From Variovorax boronicumulans (lineage in GTDB: Bacteria; Pseudomonadota; Gammaproteobacteria; Burkholderiales; Burkholderiaceae_C), in assembly GCF_019352895.1 (NCBI RefSeq), contig NZ_JAAAFX010000009.1:1105978-1169977 (forward strand): 64,000 nt of DNA. Direction: 5' to 3'. Position 1 is the first letter of the stretch. Every line of letters begins with the position of its first letter. Shown here piece after piece: positions 57,401 to 64,000 of this stretch. The notes under the pieces are model-generated. The model made no database searches, was not told where the DNA came from, and worked only from the letters and a program-made list of their open reading frames with translations. The translations under genes and the position numbers were made by a program.

Positions 57401-57714
57401 GCCTTGTCGGGGTCGGTGCCCAGCTTGAAGGTCACGGTCAGCGTCATCACGCCGTCGGTGGTCGCCTGGCTGCCCATGTAGAGCATGCCTTCGACGCCGT
57501 TGATCTGTTCCTCGAGCGGCGTCGCCACCGTCTCGGCGATCACCTTCGGGTTCGCGCCCGGGTACTGGGCCCGCACCACCACCGAGGGCGGTGCGACTTC
57601 CGGGTACTCGGAGATCGGCAGCGCGCGCATGGCGATCAGGCCGGCAATCAGGATCAGCACCGACAGCACGCCGGCAAAGATCGGCCTGTCGATGAAGAAT
57701 TTGGAGAGATTCAT
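54451..57714 (-). CDS. HAE1-type RND multidrug efflux pump (MexF/CeoB/BpeF-like)
   Basis: A 1087-aa inner-membrane drug:proton antiporter. It starts MNLSKFFIDRPIFAGVLSV. It has SEYPEVAPPSVVVRAQYPGA, the proton-relay Asp pair in LAIGIVVDDAIVVVEN, and the duplicated periplasmic porter domains. GVWISGGDNNVFTQIG and LIVEFARELE are in the second half. The C-terminus is Gly/His-rich. The family typically exports chloramphenicol, trimethoprim and quinolones. The order adaptor-pump-channel and the divergent LysR gene fit the Burkholderia CeoAB-OpcM/BpeEF-OprC type. Confidence 0.93.
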   Translation of the reverse strand: MNLSKFFIDRPIFAGVLSVLILIAGLIAMRALPISEYPEVAPPSVVVRAQYPGANPKVIAETVATPLEEQINGVEGMLYMGSQATTDGVMTLTVTFKLGTDPDKAQQLVQNRVSQAEPRLPEEVRRLGITTIKSAPDLTMVVHMVSPNNRYDINYLRNYAVLNVKDRLARIQGVGQVQIFGGGDYAMRVWLDPQKVAQRGLSASDVVAGIRGQNIQAAAGVVGASPGLSGVDMQLSINAQGRLQSEEEFGDIIVKSGTDGAVTRLRDIGRLEMGAADYSLRSLLNNDPAVGMGVFQSPGSNALDISRDVRATMDDLAKSMPEGVEYRIAYDPTQFVRASIESVVHTLLEAIVLVVLVVILFLQTWRASIIPLLAVPVSVIGTFGMLHVLGFSINALSLFGLVLAIGIVVDDAIVVVENVERNIEAGLSPRDATYRAMREVSGPIIAIALVLVAVFVPLAFISGLTGQFYKQFAVTIAISTVISAINSLTLSPALAALLLRGHDQPKDALTRFMDRYLGWLFRGFNKLFHRGSEAYSGGVKNVIGRKALMLVVYLALIGVTFGLFKAVPSGFVPAQDKQYLIGFAQLPDGATLDRTEDVIHRMGELVKKNPNVEDAIAFPGLSINGFTNSSNSGVVFVTLKPFAERKKADQSGGAVAGQLNGAFASIQDAFIVMFPPPPVAGLGTTGGFKMQIEDRASLGYDQMDSAVKAFMAKAYQTPELAGMFTSWQVNVPQLYADIDRTKARQLGVPVTDIFDTMQIYLGSLYANDFNKFGRTYSVRVQADAPYRARAEDVGLLKVRSTTGEMVPLSALMKVNSTFGPERAMRYNGYLAADINGGPAPGYSSGQAQDAIKRIAAETLPKGISFEWTELTYQEILAGNSAFLVFPLAILLVFLVLAAQYESLTLPIAIILIVPMGILAAMTGVWISGGDNNVFTQIGLIVLVGLSAKNAILIVEFARELEFAGRTPIQAAIEASRLRLRPILMTSLAFVMGVLPLVLSTGAGAEMRSAMGVAVFAGMIGVTAFGLFLTPVFYVVVRRLAGNKPLKQHGEVPHDVEAFAPAGDLSVSHAGGGGALHPQPSAPRHPYE

Positions 57715-57748
57715 GATGTTCTTTCTACGAAGCGTCGCGGGCCCGGGC

Positions 57749-59002
57749 TCAGCCGGCCGCGACCTTGGCGGCCGCCTGGACCTTGGCCTGGGCCGCGTCC
57801 ATCGGCACCGTGGCCGGTGCCACCAGTGCGCCGGGGCGCACGTGCTGCAGGCCGTTGACGACCACGCGCTCGCCCACCTTGAGGCCGGCGCTCACCACGC
57901 GCAGGCCATTGGCCGGCGCGCCCAGCGTCACCTCGCGGTACTCGGTCTTGTTGTCGGCATTGACGACCATCACGAACTTCTTGCTCTGGTCGGTGCCGAT
58001 GGCACGTTCGCTCACCAGCAGCACGCTGCTGGTGTGGGCCTGGCCCATGCGGATGCGGGCGAACTGGCCGGGGATCAGCGCGCCGTCCTTGTTGTCGAAG
58101 GCGGCGCGCACGCGCACCGTGCCGCTGCGGGCGTCGACCTGGTTGTCGATCAGCTGCAGCTTGCCCTCGAAGGGCGTACCGGTGCTCGCGGCCGTGCCCA
58201 TCTGCACCGGAATCTGCTCGATCGGCATGCGGCCGTTGGAGCCGCCCGCGATGTCCTTGAGCGCCTTGCCCACGATCTGCTCGTCGGCATCGAAGCTCGC
58301 GTAGATCGGGCTGACCGAGACCAGCGTGGTCAGCACCGGTGCGCCGGGGCCCGCGGCCACCAGGTTGCCCACCGTGACTTCGAGCTTGCCGATGCGGCCG
58401 GACACCGGCGCCCGCACCTGGGTGTAGCCCAGGCTCAGGCGCGCGGTCTGCAGCGCGGCCTGCGCGGCGCGCAGGTTGGCTTCGGCTTCGCGGCCGGCGT
58501 TGGTGCGCTCGTCGAGTTCGCGCTGGGCGATGGCCTTCTCGTCCCACAGGCGCTTGGCGCGTTCCTGCTCGCTGCGGCTGAAGGCCGTGCGGGCCTGGGC
58601 CGAGGCGACCTGCGCTTCGGCGCGCTCGACCTCGGCCGCGTAGGGCGCGGGGTCGATGGTGATCAGCAGGTCGCCCTTCTTCACCAGCGAGCCTTCCTTG
58701 AAATGCACCGACTGCACGGCGCCCGCGACGCGGGAGCGCACGTCGACGCGCTCGACGGCTTCGAGCCGGCCCGAGAACTCGTCCCAGGCCGTGATGTCGG
58801 TCTGCACCACGGCGGCGACGGACACCGGCGTGGCTTGCGGTGCGGCCGCGGGCGTGTTGGCTTCGGCCTCGAGCGGGCGCAGGCCGAAGATGGCGGAAAC
58901 GATGGCCGCGGCCGCGGTCAGCGCGGTGACGGCAGGCCAGACGCCACGGCGGGCGACGGTGGCGAGGGGCTTGGCGGAGGGGGTGGCGAGTGGCTTGGTC
59001 AT
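57749..59002 (-). CDS. RND efflux periplasmic adaptor (MexE/CeoA-like)
   Basis: A 417-aa membrane-fusion protein. The N-terminal anchor (VWPAVTALTAAAAIVSAIFGL) is followed by WDEFSGRLEAVERVDVRSRVAGAV, typical of MexE-type adaptors, and a lipoyl/hairpin region with SLGYTQVRAPVSGRIGK. The C-terminal domain is VVVNGLQHVRPGALV. It connects the pump (34 bp downstream) to the outer-membrane channel. A 159-bp gap separates it from the lipase-like gene upstream. Confidence 0.92.
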   Translation of the reverse strand: MTKPLATPSAKPLATVARRGVWPAVTALTAAAAIVSAIFGLRPLEAEANTPAAAPQATPVSVAAVVQTDITAWDEFSGRLEAVERVDVRSRVAGAVQSVHFKEGSLVKKGDLLITIDPAPYAAEVERAEAQVASAQARTAFSRSEQERAKRLWDEKAIAQRELDERTNAGREAEANLRAAQAALQTARLSLGYTQVRAPVSGRIGKLEVTVGNLVAAGPGAPVLTTLVSVSPIYASFDADEQIVGKALKDIAGGSNGRMPIEQIPVQMGTAASTGTPFEGKLQLIDNQVDARSGTVRVRAAFDNKDGALIPGQFARIRMGQAHTSSVLLVSERAIGTDQSKKFVMVVNADNKTEYREVTLGAPANGLRVVSAGLKVGERVVVNGLQHVRPGALVAPATVPMDAAQAKVQAAAKVAAG

Positions 59003-59161
59003 GATGTTTTCCGTCCTCTTGGGATGTTTCTGGAGATGCGAAGCGCCACCCGGCGCGGTACGTCGGGCGACAAAAGGGCTGGCGGCCGGGGTCTCCGGCT
59101 GCCGAAATCGGTCAGTGGGGTTCAGTGCCGGCGGCTTGCGTCAGCAAGCACCGGCCAGCGC

Positions 59162-60058
59162 CTAGTGCGGCGGTTGCGGCGCGACGGGTGCGCGCGTCGC
59201 CTCGAAGAAGTCGCGGAACTGCTGCGTCACCGCACCGGCGCCCGGGCATTCGGAGCCCGTCGCGGGGTCGGTCAACGCGTCGGGCCAGCCCTCCGCGCAA
59301 CTCAGCACCTCGCTCCGCACCGGGATGCCGGCGCCTTCGAGCCGCTTCGCATAGGCCACGGCCTCGTCGCGCATCGGGTCGTTCTTGCCGACCAGCACCA
59401 GCGTCGGCGCGAGGTCGGCCAGGCGGCGCGAGGAGCCCGGCACCGCGTACGGATGCTCGGCATCGCGCGGACAGCGCAGGTACTTCTGCCAGCCCTCGGT
59501 GTACTTGCAGCCGGTGGCATCGCCCGTGGCCTCGCGCAACGAGGCGGTGCCGGCGCAGGGGTCGAGCATCGGCGACAGCAGCACCTGGCCCGCCAGCGGC
59601 GGATGGGCCCGGTCGCGGGCGATCAGCGCCAGCGAGGCCGCCAGGTTGCCACCGGCCTCCTCGCCCGCCAGGTAGACGCGGGCGCCCTTGCCGGCCAGCT
59701 TGGTGCGCTGCTTGTAGAGCCACTCCAGCGCCTCGTAGCCCACCTCGATCGCGTCCGGGAAGGGGTGCAGGGGCGCCAGCGGGTAGGCCATCGACACCAC
59801 GGTCGCGCCCGCGCTCACCAGCATCCGTGCCACGCTGCGGCCATCGTCGAGGTCGCCGCAGACGAAGTTGCCGCCGTGGAAGTGCAGCACCAGCGGACGG
59901 TCGGTCTCGGCGGCCGCGCCGCGCTGGCTGCGCACACCGTAGGTGCGGGCCGCCACCGGCTCGCGCCCGGGCAGCTCGATGGTGATGTCGCTTTCGACCG
60001 CCTGCAGTGCAGCAGTGGCCGGCAGTTCGGTGGCGCTTGGCGATGAACGGGTGGACAT
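59162..60058 (-). CDS. Lipase-like alpha/beta hydrolase with a replaced nucleophile (LlpE-like)
   Basis: A 298-aa hormone-sensitive-lipase-type protein. The oxyanion motif HFHGGNFVCGD is kept. At the nucleophile elbow, where active enzymes have GDSAGG, it reads GEEAGG, so Glu134 stands in place of the serine. An acid residue is present in GKNDPMRDEA, but the usual C-terminal His region reads EGWPDAL without a His. It is therefore unlikely to be a normal esterase. A lipase-like gene (llpE) precedes the ceo/bpe efflux genes in Burkholderia, and this gene has the same position, divergent from a LysR regulator. Confidence 0.78.
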   Translation of the reverse strand: MSTRSSPSATELPATAALQAVESDITIELPGREPVAARTYGVRSQRGAAAETDRPLVLHFHGGNFVCGDLDDGRSVARMLVSAGATVVSMAYPLAPLHPFPDAIEVGYEALEWLYKQRTKLAGKGARVYLAGEEAGGNLAASLALIARDRAHPPLAGQVLLSPMLDPCAGTASLREATGDATGCKYTEGWQKYLRCPRDAEHPYAVPGSSRRLADLAPTLVLVGKNDPMRDEAVAYAKRLEGAGIPVRSEVLSCAEGWPDALTDPATGSECPGAGAVTQQFRDFFEATRAPVAPQPPH

Positions 60059-60182
60059 GGTGAACCTGTAGGCGGAGGTGGAAGAACGATGGGATTAAAT
60101 GTACGGGCCAACGACCTGCTTGAATCAGGCACTTTGCCACCTCACCGTTTCCATCAGAACAACAATGAGGGCTCGTGTGCGT

Positions 60183-60225
60183 GTGAGAATTCCCTCACGC
60201 AGCGGGGGCTGCGGCCCCCTATAAA
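60183..60225 (+). promoter_or_regulatory. Candidate regulator-binding and promoter region between llpE-like gene and LysR gene
   Basis: The 185-bp divergent gap contains an inverted repeat GTGAG-N6-CTCAC (60183-60198), a G/C hairpin GGGGGC-TGCG-GCCCCC (60204-60219), and directly after it TATAAA. The inverted repeat could be a LysR site, since these regulators bind dyads of this size between divergent genes. The exact promoters cannot be fixed. Confidence 0.35.
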
Positions 60226-60243
60226 GACAGAAGAGGAAGTCCA

Positions 60244-61158
60244 ATGGATCAGATCCAGGCCATGCGGGTGTTCTCGCGCGTCGTGGAAACCGGGAGCTTT
60301 ACGCGCGCGGCCGATTCGCTGGCACTGCCCAAGGGCACGGTCACCAAGCAGATCCAGGCCCTGGAAGCGCGCGTGCGCGTCAAGCTGCTCAACCGCACCA
60401 CACGCCGTGTCACGGTCACGCCCGACGGCGCCGCCTATTACGAGCGCGCCTCGCGCCTGCTGACCGACCTCGACGACCTCGACGCCAGCATGACCAACGC
60501 GCAGGCCAATCCTTCGGGCCGGCTGCGCATCGACGTGGGCTCCTCGACCGCGACGCTGCTGCTGATTCCCGCGCTCGAGAGCTTCTACGCGCTCTACCCC
60601 GACATCCAGATCGACATGGGCGTGAGCGACCGGGTGGTGGACCTGCTGACCGACAACGTCGACTGCGTGATCCGCATCGGCGAGATCACCGACCAGTCGC
60701 TGGTGGCGCGGCGTATCGGCCAGCTGCCGCTGATCAGCGTGGCCTCGGCCGCCTACGTGCGGCGTTATGGCGCACCGCAGCATCCGCGCGACCTGGAGCG
60801 CAACCACCGCGTGGTCAACCACTTCTTCGGCAACACGCGGCGCATGTTCCCGATGGAATTCAACAAGGACGGCGAGCACTTCGAACCGGCCGCGCCCTAC
60901 AGCCTGGCCGTGAACGAGAACATCGCCCACACCGCAGCCGTGGTGGCCGGCCTGGGCGTGGCGCAGATGTCCACCGTCATCGCGCAGCCCTACCTGGACC
61001 GCGGTGAACTGGTGCAGGTGCTGCCGGACTGGACCCGCGATGCGCTGCCGATCTACGTGGTCTACCCGCCCAACCGCCACCTGAGCGCCAAGGTGCGGGC
61101 CTTCGTCGACTGGGCCGCCGAGCTGTTCGCCAAGAACCCGCAGATGCAGCGGCCCTGA
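60244..61158 (+). CDS. LysR-type regulator of the efflux operon (CeoR/BpeT-like)
   Basis: A 304-aa LysR protein starting MDQIQAMRVFSRVVETGSFTRAADSL, with the winged helix at residues 1-60 (LPKGTVTKQIQALEARV) and an effector domain ending VRAFVDWAAELF. A GAGGAAG ribosome site precedes the ATG. Divergent placement next to the llpE-like, adaptor, pump and channel genes suggests that it activates them, as CeoR and BpeT do in Burkholderia. The inducer is unknown. Confidence 0.9.
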   Translation: MDQIQAMRVFSRVVETGSFTRAADSLALPKGTVTKQIQALEARVRVKLLNRTTRRVTVTPDGAAYYERASRLLTDLDDLDASMTNAQANPSGRLRIDVGSSTATLLLIPALESFYALYPDIQIDMGVSDRVVDLLTDNVDCVIRIGEITDQSLVARRIGQLPLISVASAAYVRRYGAPQHPRDLERNHRVVNHFFGNTRRMFPMEFNKDGEHFEPAAPYSLAVNENIAHTAAVVAGLGVAQMSTVIAQPYLDRGELVQVLPDWTRDALPIYVVYPPNRHLSAKVRAFVDWAAELFAKNPQMQRP

Positions 61159-61162
61159 TCCT

Positions 61163-61810
61163 TCACGGCTTGCACGGCGGCAGTGCGGGTTCGCGTGCGC
61201 GCAACGCACGTCGCGGGCCACTCACGCCTGCCCATGCCTCGCGGCCGCTGTGCACCGCGCAATAGTCCAGCGCCTGGCGCAGCGCGGTGTCGACGCTGCG
61301 CAGCGAGATGCCCTGGCGGCTGGCGACCTCGTGCCGGCTCAGCTCGTCGATGCGCAACGCGACCAGCACCGCGCGATGGCGACGCGGCAGGCGCGCCAGG
61401 GCCCGGTCCACGGCCCTCAGGTCGGCGCGGGCCGCGGCCGTCTGCGCCGGGCCCGGCGTCTGGTCGGCAAAGTCTGCGAGCGCATCGTCCGCATCGCCGA
61501 CGAATTGCCACGGCCGCTGGCTGCGCATGCGGTCCATCGCGACATTGCAGGCCACGCGGTAGACATAGGCCTCGGGGTTCTGCACGGCGGCACGAACCTC
61601 CATCTCGCCCAGCCGCAGCCACGCATCGTGCAGGCACTCGCTGGCCAGCGACGGGCAGCCCAGATGGCGCACCAGCCGGTGCCGCAGTCGCTCGTAATGG
61701 GTCACGAGGAAGGCCTGCAGCGCGACGCGGCGCTGCGCTTCGTCCATGGGCTCATTGGCCGCTTCATCGCCCGCGGCTGCCTCCAGGTCGTACAGGATGC
61801 TCAATGCCAT
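61163..61810 (-). CDS. ECF-family RNA polymerase sigma factor
   Basis: A 215-aa extracytoplasmic-function sigma factor with region 2 (HYERLRHRLVRHLGCPSLASECLHDAWLRL, then PEAYVYRVACNVAMDRMRSQ) and region 4 (RALARLPRRHRAVLVALRIDELSRHEVASRQGIS). The FecI-like style suggests control by a surface signal. No anti-sigma gene is seen beside it; downstream is the converging LysR gene. It starts 23 bp after the haemagglutinin-like gene on the same strand, so the adhesin and sigma factor may share a transcript. Confidence 0.88.
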   Translation of the reverse strand: MALSILYDLEAAAGDEAANEPMDEAQRRVALQAFLVTHYERLRHRLVRHLGCPSLASECLHDAWLRLGEMEVRAAVQNPEAYVYRVACNVAMDRMRSQRPWQFVGDADDALADFADQTPGPAQTAAARADLRAVDRALARLPRRHRAVLVALRIDELSRHEVASRQGISLRSVDTALRQALDYCAVHSGREAWAGVSGPRRALRAREPALPPCKP

Positions 61811-61833
61811 GACAGTTCACCCCCTGCCCTGGC

Positions 61834-64000
61834 TCAGCGTTCCTGCTGCAGCTGGCGCCGCTGCTCGACGCTCAGCCGCGCCAGTTGCCGGGCATCGAAA
61901 TCCTGGCCCACGCCGACGAACTGCACCGGGCTCGCGGGGTCGTAAGGCAGGCCGCGCATCGGCGGCAGCGCGGCCCGGGGCGAGGCCGGTGCCGGCTCGG
62001 CGCCCGGTGCCGGCTCGTTGCCGAAGCCCAGCACCCGCACCGTGAACACCGAGGGCAGCGCCTGGCGCGCCGCCACGCGCTCGCGCTGCATCACCTCCTG
62101 CGCCGCGCCCGCCGCCTGAGCGGCCGCCGCGCTGGCGTTGCTTAGCGCGCCCACGTTCACCGCCGCCACGGTCGGAATGCCGGTGGCCTCGCCCTTCACC
62201 GCGATGTTGGCCGCGTTCACCACCTGGAGGGCCGCCAGGTTCACGTTGCCCGAGACGCGGATGCCCGCCTCGCCGGCATCGATGGTGCCCAGCGGCGCGA
62301 TCAGGTCGATGTCGCCCGCCGGTACTTCCGCGATCGGCGCCAGCGTCGCAATGCCCGCGCCGGTGCTCGGCACCACCGACGAGACCGAGACGTTGCCCCA
62401 CTGGTCGTAGACCCGCTTGGGCGGCGTGTAGACCACCGTGGTCTTCGAGCCCCGGCCCGCGTTGATGTCGCCCGCGGCCGACCAGGCCTGGATGCCGCCG
62501 CCGAAGGTGGTCATGATCCGGCTCTGGCCCAACAGGATGCTGCCCAGCGAGTAGATCGCGATGTCGCCCGCGCCCTGGGTGATCACGCCCGCAGTCGACG
62601 GTGGCGCCGTGCCCTCGATGCCGAAGGTCTGGGCGCCACCCGGCGTGAGCAGCTGGATGTCGCCGCCGAAATCGGTGTGCACGCCGGCACCGCCGAAGAG
62701 CGTGATGTCGCCCTGGTACGCGAGCGGCTGGCCGGCCGCATCCTGCCCGGGGAACAGCGCGGCGATGGCGGCCCGGCCGCGCACATAACTGCCCTCGCGC
62801 ACGCCGCCGGCCTGGGTGTACTCGCGGCCGGCGGCCAGGAGTTCGGCGAAGTACACGCTGCGCGCGAACACCCGTTGCTGCTCGGCGGGCAGCGCGGCGT
62901 AGTAGGCGCGCGCCTGCGTGCCGTCGCCGGCGAAGCCGAAGCGCGCGGCCAGCCAGGCAGCCAGTTCGTCCTCGTAGGTCTTGACGGTCTTGCCGATCGC
63001 CAGGCTCTCGCCTGGCTGGGTCAGCCTGGCCGGGTCGAGGTAGCCCTCGACGAAGCGCCGGTAGTCGGGGCCCAGCGGGCCCGCGCCCGCCTGCATCACG
63101 ACGCTGGCGCCCGGGCGCTTGTCGCCGGAAGCCACGGCGCCGAGGCTGGTGACGCCGACCTTGTCGTCCATGCGGATGTCGCGGCCGGCCGTCAGTTCCA
63201 GCGTGCCGGGTCCCGCGACATTGAAGGCGCTGTAGATGATGTCGCGGCCGGCACTGACGATGGAGACGTCGGTGGGACTCTGGTGCACGAACAGGTTGCC
63301 GGCCTGGTTGTAGGAACCCGTCGAGGTCTCGCCAGCGATGGTGCCGCCCAGTTGCGTGCCGCTGCTGACGATGTCGCGGCCGGCCAGCATCCATACCGGG
63401 CCCGCGCCTTCATGGAAGGTCTGTCCGACGCGCGGGTCGTACGGGTTGTTGAGCGTGATGGAGCGGCCGCTGTTGACGCCCAGCAGGTCGCCGCCCAGCG
63501 CATAGAAGCGCGCCGGCTCCAGCGCATCGCCCCACGACAGGCTGGCGGTGTTGGGTCCGAAGGCGAACAGCGGCGAGAGCCCCATGCGGGCCACGCTGCC
63601 GTCGCTCGACAGATTGCCGGCGCCCTCGATCGGGCCGAGCAAGGTGAAGGCCTGGAAGGCCGGATGCAGGACCGTCGCCAGCGACGACGGCGCCGCGCCG
63701 GAACGGCTGATGGACAGTTCCCCGCCATAGATCGACTCCGCCGCCAGCAATTCCAGTTGGCCGCGCGCCGACGGCGCCAGCACCAGCGCGCCGTGCGCCG
63801 GCACGACCGTCGTGTCGAGGGCCGCGGCGCGGCCGTAGTACAGGTTGCCGCTGGCCGCGACCGCCCGCAAGGTCGAGGGATAGACCGTCGCCATGTCGGT
63901 CGGCGTGGACTCGGTCAGCGGCGTGAGGTTGCCGCCGGCGGCGAACAGGTCCACCGCCGTGCGTTCGGTCCAGAGGCTGAACCAGCTCTGGCCGAAGCCG
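61834..64000 (-). CDS. Filamentous haemagglutinin-like protein, C-terminal part (5' end outside window)
   Basis: The last 722 codons of a large secreted beta-helix protein; the frame is open to the window edge, so the true start is not seen. Repeated segments such as AGRDIIYSAFNVAGPGTLELTAGRDI and AGDIDLIAPLGTIDAGEAGIRVSGNVN have the short-repeat look of FHA beta-helices. The GDIAIYSLGSILLGQSRIMTTFGGGIQ region near the end resembles the DUF3739 domain of this family. An Ala-rich, Gln-rich end follows. It is probably exported by a two-partner system whose partner is not in view. The ECF sigma gene follows. Confidence 0.85.
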   Translation of the reverse strand, partial: GFGQSWFSLWTERTAVDLFAAGGNLTPLTESTPTDMATVYPSTLRAVAASGNLYYGRAAALDTTVVPAHGALVLAPSARGQLELLAAESIYGGELSISRSGAAPSSLATVLHPAFQAFTLLGPIEGAGNLSSDGSVARMGLSPLFAFGPNTASLSWGDALEPARFYALGGDLLGVNSGRSITLNNPYDPRVGQTFHEGAGPVWMLAGRDIVSSGTQLGGTIAGETSTGSYNQAGNLFVHQSPTDVSIVSAGRDIIYSAFNVAGPGTLELTAGRDIRMDDKVGVTSLGAVASGDKRPGASVVMQAGAGPLGPDYRRFVEGYLDPARLTQPGESLAIGKTVKTYEDELAAWLAARFGFAGDGTQARAYYAALPAEQQRVFARSVYFAELLAAGREYTQAGGVREGSYVRGRAAIAALFPGQDAAGQPLAYQGDITLFGGAGVHTDFGGDIQLLTPGGAQTFGIEGTAPPSTAGVITQGAGDIAIYSLGSILLGQSRIMTTFGGGIQAWSAAGDINAGRGSKTTVVYTPPKRVYDQWGNVSVSSVVPSTGAGIATLAPIAEVPAGDIDLIAPLGTIDAGEAGIRVSGNVNLAALQVVNAANIAVKGEATGIPTVAAVNVGALSNASAAAAQAAGAAQEVMQRERVAARQALPSVFTVRVLGFGNEPAPGAEPAPASPRAALPPMRGLPYDPASPVQFVGVGQDFDARQLARLSVEQRRQLQQER

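Noticed and set aside
54436..57858. An 1140-codon plus-strand frame opposite the RND pump
   Set aside because: His/Arg/Asp/Leu-rich mirror of the pump gene, no known motif.

Overview
The window is one continuous piece of a GC-rich betaproteobacterial chromosome, most like Variovorax or another member of the Comamonadaceae (Burkholderiales). The pointers are the gene order rpsB-tsf-pyrH-frr-uppS-cdsA-dxr-rseP-bamA, a PhaR-type polyhydroxyalkanoate regulator, a RelA with a decayed hydrolase site, a CzcI/Czc metal-efflux set, a llpE-ceoAB-opcM-like efflux operon and REP-like repeats of the kind seen in this family. This placement comes from reading gene content, not from a search. Nearly all the sequence is coding and no gene-free gap exceeds 300 bases.

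Layout. 1-7.9 kb (minus strand): translation, isoprenoid, phospholipid and envelope genes from rpsB down to the start of bamA. frr, uppS, cdsA and dxr are joined by TGATG stop/start overlaps. 8-15.7 kb: an amidase, a D-amino-acid dehydrogenase-like oxidase, a NAD(P)HX repair enzyme, an SDR and RNase R. 15.7-19.1 kb: two identical tRNA-Leu(CAG) genes in a tandem duplication, rimO, phaR, a zinc-ribbon-like unknown and tRNA-Val(GAC). 19.1-27.8 kb: relA with an overlapping hydrolase gene, 3-hydroxybutyrate dehydrogenase, two exported proteins, ompR-envZ, and ispF-ispD.

28-41.6 kb: mfd, a VapBC-type toxin-antitoxin pair with a palindromic operator over its -10 box, serB, an L-rhamnonate catabolic cluster (rhmD, MFS transporter, SDR) divergent from a LysR gene, small conserved unknowns, a PLP aminotransferase, a hipBA module with three operators spaced exactly 27 bp apart, and nth. 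41.7-52.6 kb (minus strand): a late cobalamin operon (cbiP-cobT-cobS-cobC) running directly into a czcI-czcC-x-czcB-czcA heavy-metal efflux set. Here x is a free-standing histidine-rich protein resembling the N-terminal domain of longer CzcB proteins. cbiP carries an in-frame, twice-repeated 81-bp insertion. 52.8-61.2 kb: a multidrug RND operon (lipase-like protein, adaptor, pump, outer-membrane channel) divergent from a LysR regulator. 61.2-64 kb: an ECF sigma factor gene just downstream of the 3' part of a filamentous-haemagglutinin-like adhesin gene cut by the window edge.

The strongest candidates for new biology are the three-site hipBA operator array, a czcC leader hairpin that would hide the Shine-Dalgarno sequence, the repeat insertion inside cbiP, the lipase-like protein that has lost its serine nucleophile, and the unclear start codon of rnr.
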